This document shows positions 11,101-18,963 of a DNA stretch of 64,000 nucleotides, one piece after another. Position 1 is the stretch's first letter; every line of letters begins with the position of its first letter. A program made the position numbers and the translations under genes. Origin of the DNA: Roseovarius salinarum (lineage in GTDB: Bacteria > Pseudomonadota > Alphaproteobacteria > Rhodobacterales > Rhodobacteraceae); contig NZ_PHNT01000013.1 in the NCBI RefSeq assembly GCF_002834145.1, positions 40,197-104,196 on the forward strand, given 5' to 3'. Below the pieces are notes generated by a model. It made no database searches. It was given only the letters and a program-made list of their open reading frames with translations, and was not told the origin of the DNA.

Positions 11101-11618
11101 ACACGCCCCTGCCCGTTCGACCGGCGCTTGCGCGCGCCGACAAGGCGATGATCAAGCTGGCGGAATTCCGGCGCAAGGGCGCGCGCTACCTGCTGCAATG
11201 GGCCGCCGACCGCTGGGCGTGGGAAATGCACAAGCGTACTGGCCCACAGGCAGACAACGACGCCGAGGGACAGTTCAACAACCGCCGGATCGAAACGGCC
11301 TTCCGCCGGGCGGTCGCGGCCTACAGGCTGGCGCCGTGGGATGGGCCGGCAGTGCTGTTCCGCCCGCCGCTCGACCGGCACTGGAAGGTCACGGGCGGGA
11401 ACTGGGTCAGCCGGCAGCGCGAATACGTCTTCGAGGACAACCAGTGGACGCCCTGGATGCCCAACCTGAAAGTCGTCGAGGTGCCCGGCGACCATGACAG
11501 CATGGTGCTGTCACCCAACGTCCGCGTCCTGGCGCGCCGCCTGTCCGAGGAGATCGAGGCGGCGGAGGCATCGCCCGAGCGGCGCCGCGGTTGGCCCGAC
11601 AGACCGGCGGCGGAGTGA
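5157..11618 (+). CDS. Type I modular polyketide synthase, KS-AT-KR-DH-ACP-TE
   Basis: A 2153-residue single-module PKS. Ketosynthase, about 1-430: TACSTS with Cys176, ECHGTG with His312, NIGH with His352. Acyltransferase, about 525-850: GHSMGE with Ser625; a GHSxGE form fits malonyl-CoA, but the downstream AAHS motif is not the classic HAFH. Ketoreductase, about 1165-1345: TGGLGGIG and Tyr1335. Dehydratase-like, about 1390-1690: DDHRTMDG with His1419 and Asp1592. Acyl carrier, about 1770-1845: DLGGHSLL with Ser1807. Thioesterase, about 1870-2130: GFSGGG with Ser1955. There is no enoylreductase. The DH lies after the KR, the reverse of the usual order, and its first motif is H-x4-G-x4-P, one residue longer than usual. 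The protein should extend an acyl or aminoacyl starter by one reduced or dehydrated C2 unit per cycle and release it. It heads a seven-gene coupled operon. Confidence 0.9.
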   Translation: MPEDFAIVGMSLKVPGAQNADAFWRNLAAGTESIVTLDEDRLAAAGESRARMADPDYVASSAPLDRFDHFDAEFFGFGPKDAAILDPQHRKFLEVCWEAMEQSGHVPERFGGDIGVYAGCGMGSYFYFNICSNPDLVDDVGMFLLRHTGNDKDFLATRVSHVFDLRGPSVNIQTACSTSLVALHYACRALRDGDCDMALAGGVTIELPQGRGYLAKENEILSPDGHCHAFDHRAQGTVFGSGAGVVAVRRLSDAIADGDHIWAVVKGTAVNNDGAAKAGYLAPSVDGQAAAVARALDTARVGADTIGYVECHGTGTYLGDPIEVAALTEAFRRTTAETGFCRIGSVKTNIGHLDTAAGVASLIKASLALYHRQIPPSLGYEAPNPAIDFAASPFRVNDRLTDWPGGSHPRRAGVNSLGVGGTNAHAVLEEPPERGPSEESDWPFHALCLSARGKAALDANAAELAAHLRAHPEQPLADVAHTLKQGRAGFDERRVVVAESQAEAADLLEQGDPRRVFTHRRLGADPDVVFMFPGGGAQYPGMARDLYETEPVFAEWMDRGLDHLQARLAYDIRAVWLPDPGDHAAAEAQLRQPSVQLPLIMIAEYALAQLWLSWGVRPTALIGHSMGENTAAAVAGAIGFEDCIDLVLLRGRLFDTVPAGGMLGVGLPTDELAAVIGNDLDIASVNAADFCTVSGPTERLDALRGQLEARGIDCQPVNIDIAAHSRMLDPVLPEFRTFLAGLDLAAPRIPFVSNRTGDWITHGQATDPDYWVGQLRNTVQFARGMACLSNKPDRVFLEVGPGRAMTSLAQMDPAVGPERVLGSLRHPDEKIADDKFFVGVIGRLWATGVEADWSQIWGDQRRNRVVLPTYAFQSRRYFIEPGQARTAPDAEDVARNDDVGNWGYRPLWKPRYADCAADALHTLSADAPKTWLFFADETGLAEAAAERLRGAGHTVLLVRAGDSFVRHDAETYTLAPEQGREGYEALVEALVADGHMPDRIGHFWLVTEAETHRPGSDFFTRNMEQGFYSLMHLAQALEAAGRPEALHLTVFTTGAARVTDEALPDPEKATIAGPAGVIPKELPGMTVTTVDLAPAPAARRPGLLNRLTPGQRGQASPGGERLDSVLEELLATPSNAVAAHRGTRRFERDWTASPLPAPDTANVPGVRAGGTYLITGGLGGIGLTIARALACGGAGEIVLLARSPLPPRDRWAAISAEGTPQGPTQRRIAAIRGIEAEGATVRVETADVCDVEQMARIVARTRTETGGIDGVIHAAGTIDDAPLLGKEPADVERVFAPKINGVRVIDRVFADGELDFLVLFSSTSTVTQPEGQIDYVAANAFLNAYADARKGDKTHVLALNWGIWAEVGMAAEALAAPTEAADWQPLDRPLLHESRVAEDGEQAFRVSLSDSTDWVLDDHRTMDGTAVLPGTAYVELALESHLAAGGTLPLEIRDLVFLRPVVAQRDGRAAIQTRLQPAGGATAFETRSPHSVDGQTGTVLNAQGVIAPAASADTLPPVDLAAVAARCTTPSRHEGADGFKSPQEAHLRFGPRWRVVHEAWLGEGEGIARITLPPDHADDLETGFVAHPAMLDLATGWAMELIDGYAPDRLWVPVSYGTIRLDRPLPGRLFSWISRREETDGPAGVAAFDVTLCDEDGAVVGRITDFQMQRLDTPLALSDLPPVRPDDLEPDTPATSPQTDATRRMQRLVALGIRPGEGAEAFRRTLATHAAQVVVSPVAPAQLIAQAAPTSDAAATSGPSFERPDLDSAYAPPETAIETRLAQLWQELLGVGEIGVDDSFFDLGGHSLLAVRLFAAVKREYGVQFPISVLFEAPTVRACAALIEARTGGPDPVADDGPDDAATGADDIFRHAVALNGRDAGHGTPLFIVAGMFGNVLNLRHLAQRLPRRPVYGLQARGLIGDEAPHDTIPQAATDHIAEMRRIQPAGPYLLAGFSGGGITAYEIARQLEAAGETVALLALLDTPLPVRPALARADKAMIKLAEFRRKGARYLLQWAADRWAWEMHKRTGPQADNDAEGQFNNRRIETAFRRAVAAYRLAPWDGPAVLFRPPLDRHWKVTGGNWVSRQREYVFEDNQWTPWMPNLKVVEVPGDHDSMVLSPNVRVLARRLSEEIEAAEASPERRRGWPDRPAAE

Positions 11619-11622
11619 GATC

Positions 11623-12633
11623 ATGACACCAAGCGTACTGACGATCATCCTGAACTACCGCACGCCCGAGCTGACGCTCAGGGCCGCCGAAGCCGCGGTG
11701 CGCGAGATGGAGGGCATCCGCGGCGAGATCGTGGTCGTCGACAACGGGTCGGCCGACGACTCGGTCGAATGGCTGGCGGCCGCCTTCGACGCGCGCGGCT
11801 GGACACGGTCGGGCGCGGTCACCTTCAAGCAGACGGGCCGCAACGGCGGCTTCGGCGCCGGCAACAACTTCGCCATTCGCGCAGGCATGTCGGACGGGTC
11901 GGCGCCGGATTTCGTCTACCTGCTCAATTCCGACGCGTGGCCGCAGCCCGGGGCGATACGGCGGCTGCTCGACCACGTGACGTCGGATCGCGCCTGCGGG
12001 ATCGCCGGCAGCTTCATCGAGGGCCCCGACAAGACACCGCACACCACGGCCTTCCGCTTCCCTTCGGCCGCCGGCGAATTCGAGGGGGCCGTGCGAACGG
12101 GCGTGGTATCGCGCCTGCTGCGCAAGTCGGTCGTGCCGCTGCCGATCCCCGACCGGACGACGCGCGTGGGCTGGGTGGCCGGCGCCTCGGCCATGATAAG
12201 GCGCCGCATGCTGGACGAGATCGGTCTCTTCGACGAGACCTTCTTCCTTTACTACGAAGAGACGGACCTTTGCCTGCGCGCCGCACGCGCCGGATGGCAG
12301 ACACACTACGTGCCCGCCAGCGTGGTCACCCATGTCGGGTCGGCCTCGACGGGAATGAAGCTGTGGCGGCGCACGCCGCGATACTGGTTCGACTCGCGGC
12401 TGCACTACTTCGTCAAGAACCACGGGCGCGCCTATGCCGCGGCGGCCACGCTGGCGCGCATGACGGGTGCCGCACTTTGGCGGATGCGCGTGGCGGTGTC
12501 GTCGCGACCGCTGGGCGACCCGCCGAACTTCCTTTGGGACCTCACGGCGCATTCGGTGCGTGGCATCCTGCGCCGGCCGTCCGCCGGAAACCGGCCACCG
12601 GCCCCACCAGCCATCGCGGAGAAGACGGAATGA
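11623..12633 (+). CDS. Family 2 glycosyltransferase (rhamnosyltransferase-like)
   Basis: A 336-residue GT-A enzyme resembling WbbL-type rhamnosyltransferases: ILNYRTPELT at the N-terminus, VVDNGSADDS, LLNSDAW as the metal site, GWVAGASAMIRR and a FLYYEETDLCLRA segment. The ATG at 11623 has GGAG just upstream and lies 4 bp after the PKS stop; an in-frame ATG at 11494 would add an unconserved basic stretch inside the PKS gene. Its own stop overlaps the NRPS start (ATGA). A glycosyltransferase between the PKS and the NRPS implies that the assembly-line product or its carrier glycan is glycosylated. The donor sugar is unknown. Confidence 0.85.
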   Translation: MTPSVLTIILNYRTPELTLRAAEAAVREMEGIRGEIVVVDNGSADDSVEWLAAAFDARGWTRSGAVTFKQTGRNGGFGAGNNFAIRAGMSDGSAPDFVYLLNSDAWPQPGAIRRLLDHVTSDRACGIAGSFIEGPDKTPHTTAFRFPSAAGEFEGAVRTGVVSRLLRKSVVPLPIPDRTTRVGWVAGASAMIRRRMLDEIGLFDETFFLYYEETDLCLRAARAGWQTHYVPASVVTHVGSASTGMKLWRRTPRYWFDSRLHYFVKNHGRAYAAAATLARMTGAALWRMRVAVSSRPLGDPPNFLWDLTAHSVRGILRRPSAGNRPPAPPAIAEKTE

Positions 12634-15600
12634 CCCGGTTCACCTGCATCCTTGTCGGCGACGAGACGCTGCTGATCGGCTGCGGCGACCAGCTTCGCGA
12701 CTGTGGTCACGAGATCCTGGCCGTGGTCAGCCGCAACCCTGCCATCCGCGACTGGGCCAGCCACGAAGGCCTGCCCACCTTCGATGACGCAAACGCCCTG
12801 CGCGACGGCCCACGGGCCGACGGCGCCGACTGGCTGCTGAGTATCGCCAACCTGTCGGTCATCCCCGACGACGTGCGCGCGCTGGCCCGCCGCGGCGCGG
12901 TGAACTTTCACGACGGGCCGCTGCCGGGCTATGCCGGTTTGAACACGCCGGTCTGGGCACTCATGGCCGGCGAGACGAAGCACGGCGTGACGTGGCACAT
13001 GATGGAGGGCGGCGTGGACACGGGCGATATCCTCGTGCAGCGCGAGATCGCCATCGAGCCGGGCGAAACCGCCCATTCGCTGAATTCGAAATGCTATGCC
13101 GCGGGTCTCGACAGCTTCGGTGCGGTTCTGGACGAGCTGGAGACCGGCCAGCCGCATCGCCGCCCGCAGGATCTGACGCAACGCGGCTACTTCGGCGCGC
13201 GGCACCGCCCGCCCGCCGGTGGTCGGCTGGATTTCGCGCGCCCGTCGGACGATCTGGCACGCACCGTCCGGGCGCTCGATTTCGGAGGCTACTGGAACCC
13301 CGTCGCGCGGCCGCGTTTCACGGCCGGAGGGCGGGCTTTCTTCGTCGGCACAGCCGAGGCAATCGCCCGCACCGACGAGGCCGCGCCCGGGCGCGTTCTG
13401 GATTCCGCGGGTGGCCGGCTGGTGATTGCCACGCAGGACGGTGCCATCGCGCTGTCGTCCCTGACCGACGCGGCAGGCCGCCCGGTGCATCCGCAGGACA
13501 TCGCGAAGGCGGGCCAGGTCCTGCCGTGCCCGTCGCCCGACGACGCCGATCGCCTGCGCGCCCTGGCTGCCGAACTGGCCGGCCATCAGGACCGCTGGCG
13601 CGACCGTCTGGCCGGCATGACCCCGGTCAACGTGCCCCTGGCCGGAGAGGCCGCGCACACGCCGAACTGGGCGGAAACGACCCTGCACTTGCCCCGTGGT
13701 TCGGACCGTGATGCTCGGATTGCGCTGCTCGCGCTCTGGGCGTTGCAGGGTGCGGGCCAGGTTGCAGCCGACGTTGCGATGGCCCACGCGGCGCTGTCGG
13801 AACGTGCCGCGGCCAGCCCCGATCAGCTCACGCCCTGGGTTCCGCTGCGCGCCGACACGACCGGATGCGCCACTTTCGGGGAACTGCGCGCGGCGATCGC
13901 GGCCGGGCTCGCCGAGACGGGCGGGACGCAAGGGTTCGCCCTGGACTTGCCGTCACGCGATCCGGCGCTCGACCCAGCGCAGATACCGGGCGTCGCGATC
14001 TCCGAGGGCGGGCGCCCCTTCGCCGGCCCCGCCATCCATGCATTCCTGCACAGCGACGGCACATGCAACCTGCACCTCGATCGCGCGCGGCTGTCCGACG
14101 CGGCGATCGAGCTGCTCGTGGCTCGGTTGGAGACGATGGTGACCCGCGCCGAGACGGGGGGCGACACGGATTCGCTCGCGCTCGACACGCTGAACGCGCT
14201 GCCCGACGCGGAACGCGCGATGCTCCTCGACGCCGGCGCAGGGCCGGAGGCCGCGTATGACGCGGCCCTCACCGTGCCACGCGACTTCGAACGCCAGGCC
14301 GCGGAGACACCCGAGGCGGTCGCGCTGGTCTTCGAGGACCGCGCGCTGACCTTTGATGACCTCAACGCGCAAGCCAACGCGGTGGCGTCCCGGCTCCGTG
14401 CCGCCGGCGTGGGTCCCGGGGTGGCGGTGGGCCTGTGCCTTCGGCGTTCTCTGGACCTCGTGATCGGGGCGCTGGCCATCATGAAGGCAGGCGGCGCCTA
14501 TGTCCCGCTCGACCCCGAGTACCCCACCGAACGGCTGGCGCATGTCCTTGCGGACAGCCGGGCAACGGTGGTGTTGGCCCACCGGCAGACCGAGGCGTTG
14601 CTATCGCCGGTCAGCACGGATCGGGTTGTCCGGCTCGAAGACGCTTTGGCCCGAAAGCCCGCCGCGTCCGGAAACGTCGACGGCGGCGCCGGGCCGGACG
14701 ACCCCGCTTACGTGATCTACACCTCCGGGTCGACGGGCACGCCAAAGGGCGTCGCCGTCGCCCACCGCAACCTCGCCAATTTCTTCCGCGGGATGGATGA
14801 CCTCGTCGACCGAGAGGCCGGTTCCGTCTGGCTTGCAGTCACGTCGATCGCCTTTGACATCTCGGTGCTTGAGCTGTTCTACACGCTCGCCCGCGGCTTC
14901 AAGGTGGTGCTTGCCGGCGGCGAGATCCCGGCGGCCGTGGGCGGAACAAGCGTTCCCGTGTCGGATCGGCCGATGGAGTTCTCGCTCTATTACTGGGGCA
15001 ACGACGACGGGCCGGGGCCGAAGAAATACGAGCTTCTCCTGGAAGGCGCGAAATTCGCCGACGCCAACGGCTTCGCCGCGATCTGGACCCCGGAGCGGCA
15101 TTTCCACGCCTTCGGCGGCCCCTATCCCAACCCGGCGGTGTCGGGCGCCGCGGTCGCGGCGGTGACGGGCAACATCTCGGTGCGGGCCGGCAGCTGCGTG
15201 GCCCCGCTGCATCACCCCGCGCGGATCGCCGAGGACTGGGCGGTTATCGACAACCTGACCAGCGGGCGCGCGGGGCTGGCGCTGGCGTCGGGCTGGCACC
15301 CGGATGATTTCGTGCTGCGCCCCGAGAACACGCCGCCGCGCAACAAGCCGGCCCTGTTCGACACGATGCAGAAGGTGCGGGCGCTGTGGCGCGGCGAGGC
15401 GGTGGGCTTTCCCACCGAGACGGGCGAGATGCGCGAGGTGCGGACGCTGCCGCGCCCCGTTTCGGAGACGCTCGAATGCTGGGTGACGACGGCGGGCAAC
15501 CCCGAGACGTGGCGGGACGCGGGCCGGCATGGCGCGCATGTGCTCACCCACCTTCTCGGCCAGACGATCGAGGAGGTCGCCGAGAAGATCAAGATCTACC

Positions 15601-17267
15601 ACGGTGCGCTGCGCGAGGCCGGGCACGACCCGGACGACTTCAAGGTCACGGTCATGCTGCACACCTTCATCGCGCCCACCCGGGACGCCGCGCGCGAAAC
15701 CGCACGCGGCCCGATGAAGGATTACCTGCGCAGCGCCGCCGGCCTCATCAAGCAATACGCATGGGCCTTCCCGGCCTTCAAGAAACCGCAGGGTGTGGAA
15801 TCGCCCTTCGAGCTGGACCTCGGTGCGCTGGACGAGACCGAGATGGAGGCGATCCTGGACTTCGCGTTCGAGAGGTACTTCGAGGACGCGGGGCTTTTCG
15901 GCACCGTGGCCGATGGCGTCGCGCGGGCCGAGCAACTCAAGCGCATCGGGGTCGACGAGATCGCCTGCCTGATCGACTACGGCATCGCTCCCGAAACGGT
16001 GCTCGACGGGCTGCGCCCGCTGGCCGAGGTCATGCGCACGGCAAACACGCCCACGCAACCGGCCGAGGACGACCATTCCATCGCGGCACAGATCCTGCGC
16101 CACGGGGTCACACACATGCAGTGCACGCCGAGCATGGCGCGGCTACTGGCGATGAACGACGCCGCGCGCGGCGCCCTTTGGCACGTCAAGCAGCTGTTGC
16201 TGGGCGGCGAGGCCCTGCCCGGCGACCTTGTGGACGACCTGCGCGGTGCGACCAGCGCGCAGATCCTCAACATGTACGGACCGACCGAGACGACCATCTG
16301 GTCGAGCGCCGCGCGCGTGGATGGCGCCGTGGGCCATACCGCCCCCTTGGGCCGCGCCATCGCGAACACCGGGCTTTACGTCCTCGGCCCCGAAGGCGCG
16401 CTGGCGCCGACCGGCGTGCCCGGCGAACTCTTCATCGGCGGCGAGGGCGTGACACCGGGCTATTGGAAGCGCGACGACCTGACCGCGGAACGCTTCGTCG
16501 CAGACCCCTTCGCGACAAGGGGCGATGCGGCGCGGCTTTACCGCACCGGCGACCTTGTCCGCTGGTCGCCCGATGGCCGGCTCGACTTCCTCGGCCGTGC
16601 CGACGACCAGGTGAAGGTCCGCGGCCAGCGCATCGAGCTGGGCGAGATCGAAAGCTGCATGAAACGCTTCGCCGGCGTGCAAGAGGCCGTCGTGGTGGCC
16701 CGAGACAGAGCGGGGGGCGACACGCGGCTTGCCGGGTACTACACCGGCGCCGACCCGAGCGCCGCGGCCCGCCTGCGGGCGCACCTGCAAAGCTGCCTGC
16801 CCGAGGCGATGATCCCGGCCGACCTTGTCGCGCTCGACCGGATGCCACTTACCCCGAACCGCAAGATCGATCGTGCGGCGCTGCCCGACCCGGCCGCGCG
16901 GGACACCGACGCGCCGCCGCCGAGGGCGGCCGAGGGCGGATCGGACATGGAACGGACGCTGGCGGGTATCTGGGCCAGTGTGCTGGGCGTGCGCGACATC
17001 GCGCCCGACGACAACTTCTTCGACCTCGGGGGGCATTCGCTGCTCGCCGTGCAGGCGCACCGCGACATCCGCGCCCGCACGGGACACAGCACGCTGTCGA
17101 TCACCGACATCTTCCGTTTCCCGGTGCTCAAGGACCTTGCCCGGCACATCGAGGGCCACGCCGAACCGGCACCGCCAGAGCCCGTGACAGCCGGCCCGGC
17201 GCGGGACACGACGATTTCCAAGCGGCGCGCAATGCGCGCCGGCCGGCGCGGCGGGCGCGGCACGTGA
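12630..17267 (+). CDS. NRPS: formyltransferase / degenerate C-like / adenylation(Gly) with inserted LLM monooxygenase / PCP
   Basis: A 1545-residue synthetase. Residues 1-290 are a formyl-tetrahydrofolate-dependent formyltransferase with the N-x-H...D triad (Asn92, His94, Asp130). Residues about 320-540 look like a remnant of a condensation domain and lack HHxxxDG. Adenylation starts near 550 (YTSGSTGTPKG near 697), is interrupted at about 780-1140 by an FMN-dependent luciferase-like monooxygenase of the MupA/Atu3671 type (MEFSLYYW, TPERHFH, ASGWHPDDF), and resumes with NMYGPTETT, YRTGDL and Lys1412. The carrier protein has DLGGHSL with Ser1470. Pocket residues aligned to GrsA read D743 I744 L747 Q1164 L1190 G1192 M1215 I1223 W1224 K1412, the glycine code. 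The chosen ATG overlaps the upstream stop. Inferred: glycine loading, N-oxidation by the inserted domain and N-formylation, giving a starter for the PKS. Confidence 0.9.
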   Translation: MTRFTCILVGDETLLIGCGDQLRDCGHEILAVVSRNPAIRDWASHEGLPTFDDANALRDGPRADGADWLLSIANLSVIPDDVRALARRGAVNFHDGPLPGYAGLNTPVWALMAGETKHGVTWHMMEGGVDTGDILVQREIAIEPGETAHSLNSKCYAAGLDSFGAVLDELETGQPHRRPQDLTQRGYFGARHRPPAGGRLDFARPSDDLARTVRALDFGGYWNPVARPRFTAGGRAFFVGTAEAIARTDEAAPGRVLDSAGGRLVIATQDGAIALSSLTDAAGRPVHPQDIAKAGQVLPCPSPDDADRLRALAAELAGHQDRWRDRLAGMTPVNVPLAGEAAHTPNWAETTLHLPRGSDRDARIALLALWALQGAGQVAADVAMAHAALSERAAASPDQLTPWVPLRADTTGCATFGELRAAIAAGLAETGGTQGFALDLPSRDPALDPAQIPGVAISEGGRPFAGPAIHAFLHSDGTCNLHLDRARLSDAAIELLVARLETMVTRAETGGDTDSLALDTLNALPDAERAMLLDAGAGPEAAYDAALTVPRDFERQAAETPEAVALVFEDRALTFDDLNAQANAVASRLRAAGVGPGVAVGLCLRRSLDLVIGALAIMKAGGAYVPLDPEYPTERLAHVLADSRATVVLAHRQTEALLSPVSTDRVVRLEDALARKPAASGNVDGGAGPDDPAYVIYTSGSTGTPKGVAVAHRNLANFFRGMDDLVDREAGSVWLAVTSIAFDISVLELFYTLARGFKVVLAGGEIPAAVGGTSVPVSDRPMEFSLYYWGNDDGPGPKKYELLLEGAKFADANGFAAIWTPERHFHAFGGPYPNPAVSGAAVAAVTGNISVRAGSCVAPLHHPARIAEDWAVIDNLTSGRAGLALASGWHPDDFVLRPENTPPRNKPALFDTMQKVRALWRGEAVGFPTETGEMREVRTLPRPVSETLECWVTTAGNPETWRDAGRHGAHVLTHLLGQTIEEVAEKIKIYHGALREAGHDPDDFKVTVMLHTFIAPTRDAARETARGPMKDYLRSAAGLIKQYAWAFPAFKKPQGVESPFELDLGALDETEMEAILDFAFERYFEDAGLFGTVADGVARAEQLKRIGVDEIACLIDYGIAPETVLDGLRPLAEVMRTANTPTQPAEDDHSIAAQILRHGVTHMQCTPSMARLLAMNDAARGALWHVKQLLLGGEALPGDLVDDLRGATSAQILNMYGPTETTIWSSAARVDGAVGHTAPLGRAIANTGLYVLGPEGALAPTGVPGELFIGGEGVTPGYWKRDDLTAERFVADPFATRGDAARLYRTGDLVRWSPDGRLDFLGRADDQVKVRGQRIELGEIESCMKRFAGVQEAVVVARDRAGGDTRLAGYYTGADPSAAARLRAHLQSCLPEAMIPADLVALDRMPLTPNRKIDRAALPDPAARDTDAPPPRAAEGGSDMERTLAGIWASVLGVRDIAPDDNFFDLGGHSLLAVQAHRDIRARTGHSTLSITDIFRFPVLKDLARHIEGHAEPAPPEPVTAGPARDTTISKRRAMRAGRRGGRGT

Positions 17268-17983
17268 CCGCCGGCGTGCACGATACCCTTGAGCAGGCCG
17301 TGCGCGGGCTGTTCGGCCCGCACGTCGGAATCGGCGTCACCGATCCGACGGCCCCGCCGGGGCCGCTTTACCCGGGTGAAGGCGCATCGATGGCGCACGC
17401 GCGAAGCCCACGCCGGCGGGAGTTCGCCGCCGGCCGGGCGGCGGCGCGCGCGGCGATGCGCCGGATCGGGCGGTCGCCCGCGCCCGTGCCGCCGGCGCCC
17501 GACAGGTCGCCGGTCTGGCCCCCGGGCATGGCCGGGAGCATCTCGCACAGTGACCGGCTGTGCCTTGCCGTGATCGCGCCGGAATGCGATCACCGAGCGC
17601 TCGGCGTCGATCTCGAACCGGCCGCCCCCCTCGAGGCCGACCTCTTCGCCACCGTCTGCACCGCGGCCGAGCGCGCCTGGCTCGACCGCCAGCCCGAACA
17701 ACGGCGCGGGCATTTCGCGCGTGCGCTCTTCAGTGCCAAGGAATGTGCCTACAAGGCCCAGTATCCGATCAGCCGCCAAGTGCTGGATTTCCACGCGTTC
17801 GAAACCGAATTGGACTTCGCAACCGGCGTGTTCCGGGCCGCTTTCACCGGAGACGTGCCCGGCTTTCCGGCCGGCACCGTGCTTTCGGGGCGTCACACGG
17901 TGGCGGCAGGGCACATCGTCACCGCCCTCGCCTTGCCGCCGGTCGGCGCGGACCGGGCGCGCGTGGCGTGTGTCTCCGGATGA
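17264..17983 (+). CDS. 4'-phosphopantetheinyl transferase (EntD/Sfp-type)
   Basis: A 239-residue protein with the family motifs GSISHSD (about residue 95), LGVDLE (about 115) and FSAKECAYKAQYP (about 155-170), which bind CoA and magnesium. It converts apo carrier domains to holo form by transferring phosphopantetheine from CoA to the serine, here presumably Ser1807 of the PKS and Ser1470 of the NRPS. The GTG start overlaps the NRPS stop (GTGA), so the enzyme is translationally coupled to the synthetase it should activate. The C-terminus overlaps the next gene by ATGA. Confidence 0.9.
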   Translation: MTAGVHDTLEQAVRGLFGPHVGIGVTDPTAPPGPLYPGEGASMAHARSPRRREFAAGRAAARAAMRRIGRSPAPVPPAPDRSPVWPPGMAGSISHSDRLCLAVIAPECDHRALGVDLEPAAPLEADLFATVCTAAERAWLDRQPEQRRGHFARALFSAKECAYKAQYPISRQVLDFHAFETELDFATGVFRAAFTGDVPGFPAGTVLSGRHTVAAGHIVTALALPPVGADRARVACVSG

Positions 17984-18963
17984 GCGCCGGGCTGGAGAAA
18001 ACGCGCATGACCGACCGTACCACCCTGCTGATCATCCTCGCGATCCTCGGCGGCATGGCGGCCGTGGCCTGGACCATGATCGCCGCGCGCAGCGGGCCCG
18101 ACCCCGAAACGATCCGTCGGGCCTATGCCACGCCGGCGCCGCCGCCCGGCGACGGCTTGCGGGTGTTTCACCTCGGCCACAGCCTGGTGGGGCGGGACAT
18201 GCCGGCGATGCTGCAACAACTTGCCGGCACCGGGCATGCCTACGAAAGCCAACTGGGCTGGGGCACCTCGCTGATGCAGCACTGGGAACCCGACGAACCG
18301 ATAAAGGGTTTCGATGAGGAGAACGCGCACCCTCGTTTCCGGCCGGCGCACGAGGCGGTGGGATCGGGCGACTACGATGCCGTCGTGCTGACCGAGATGG
18401 TCGAGATCCGCGACGCCATCAAGTACCATGACAGCGGCAGCTATTTCCCGAAATGGGCGGCGTCGGCGCGCGCGGGCAACGCGGAGACCCGCGTCTACCT
18501 TTACGAAACATGGCCGCGGCTGGACGACCCGGACGGCTGGCTGACACGGCTCGACCGCGACGTCGAACGGTACTGGACGGAGGAGATCCTGCTGCGCGAC
18601 CTGGCGGTGAACGCGCCGGAGCGCCCGGCTTACCTGATCCCGGCCGGGCAGGTCATGGCGGCTTTCGTCCGGGCATTGGAGAGCCGCGGCAGCATCGGCG
18701 CGGTGCAGTCGCGCCAAGACCTGTTCCGCCGGACCGAGGCCGATGAACTGGACCCGATCCATGTCAACGACCTTGGCGCCTATCTTGTCGCGCTGACGCA
18801 CTACGCGGTGCTCTATCAGCGCTCGCCGGTGGGCCTGCCGCACGAGCTGCGGCGTGCCGACGGGACGCCGGCCGCAGCTCCGTCCGAGGAAGTGGCACGC
18901 TTGATGCAGCGCACCGTCTGGGAGGTCGTCAAGGAAGAGGAAATGACCGGAGTGCCCCAATGA
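17980..18963 (+). CDS. Membrane-anchored SGNH-hydrolase-like protein
   Basis: A 327-residue protein with one N-terminal hydrophobic segment (TLLIILAILGGMAAVAWTMI) that should anchor it in the inner membrane with the rest in the periplasm. HLGHSLVG resembles block I of SGNH/GDSL enzymes with GHS in place of GDS. DPIHVND near residue 265 supplies the D-x-x-H pair expected in block V. Such proteins are esterases or acyl/acetyltransferases, and several act on exopolysaccharides. The ATG at 17980 overlaps the preceding stop (ATGA); an ATG at 18007 is an alternative. The catalytic function is inferred from two motifs and context only. Confidence 0.55.
   Translation: MSAGLEKTRMTDRTTLLIILAILGGMAAVAWTMIAARSGPDPETIRRAYATPAPPPGDGLRVFHLGHSLVGRDMPAMLQQLAGTGHAYESQLGWGTSLMQHWEPDEPIKGFDEENAHPRFRPAHEAVGSGDYDAVVLTEMVEIRDAIKYHDSGSYFPKWAASARAGNAETRVYLYETWPRLDDPDGWLTRLDRDVERYWTEEILLRDLAVNAPERPAYLIPAGQVMAAFVRALESRGSIGAVQSRQDLFRRTEADELDPIHVNDLGAYLVALTHYAVLYQRSPVGLPHELRRADGTPAAAPSEEVARLMQRTVWEVVKEEEMTGVPQ

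Noticed and set aside
14970..16070. A separate monooxygenase gene or frameshift in the NRPS
   Set aside because: The reading frame is continuous through the adenylation domain on both sides, so this is a domain insertion.
15386..17263. Upstream extension of the phosphopantetheinyl transferase frame inside the NRPS gene
   Set aside because: It is a shadow frame of the NRPS; the GTG at 17264 overlapping the NRPS stop gives the normal enzyme length.
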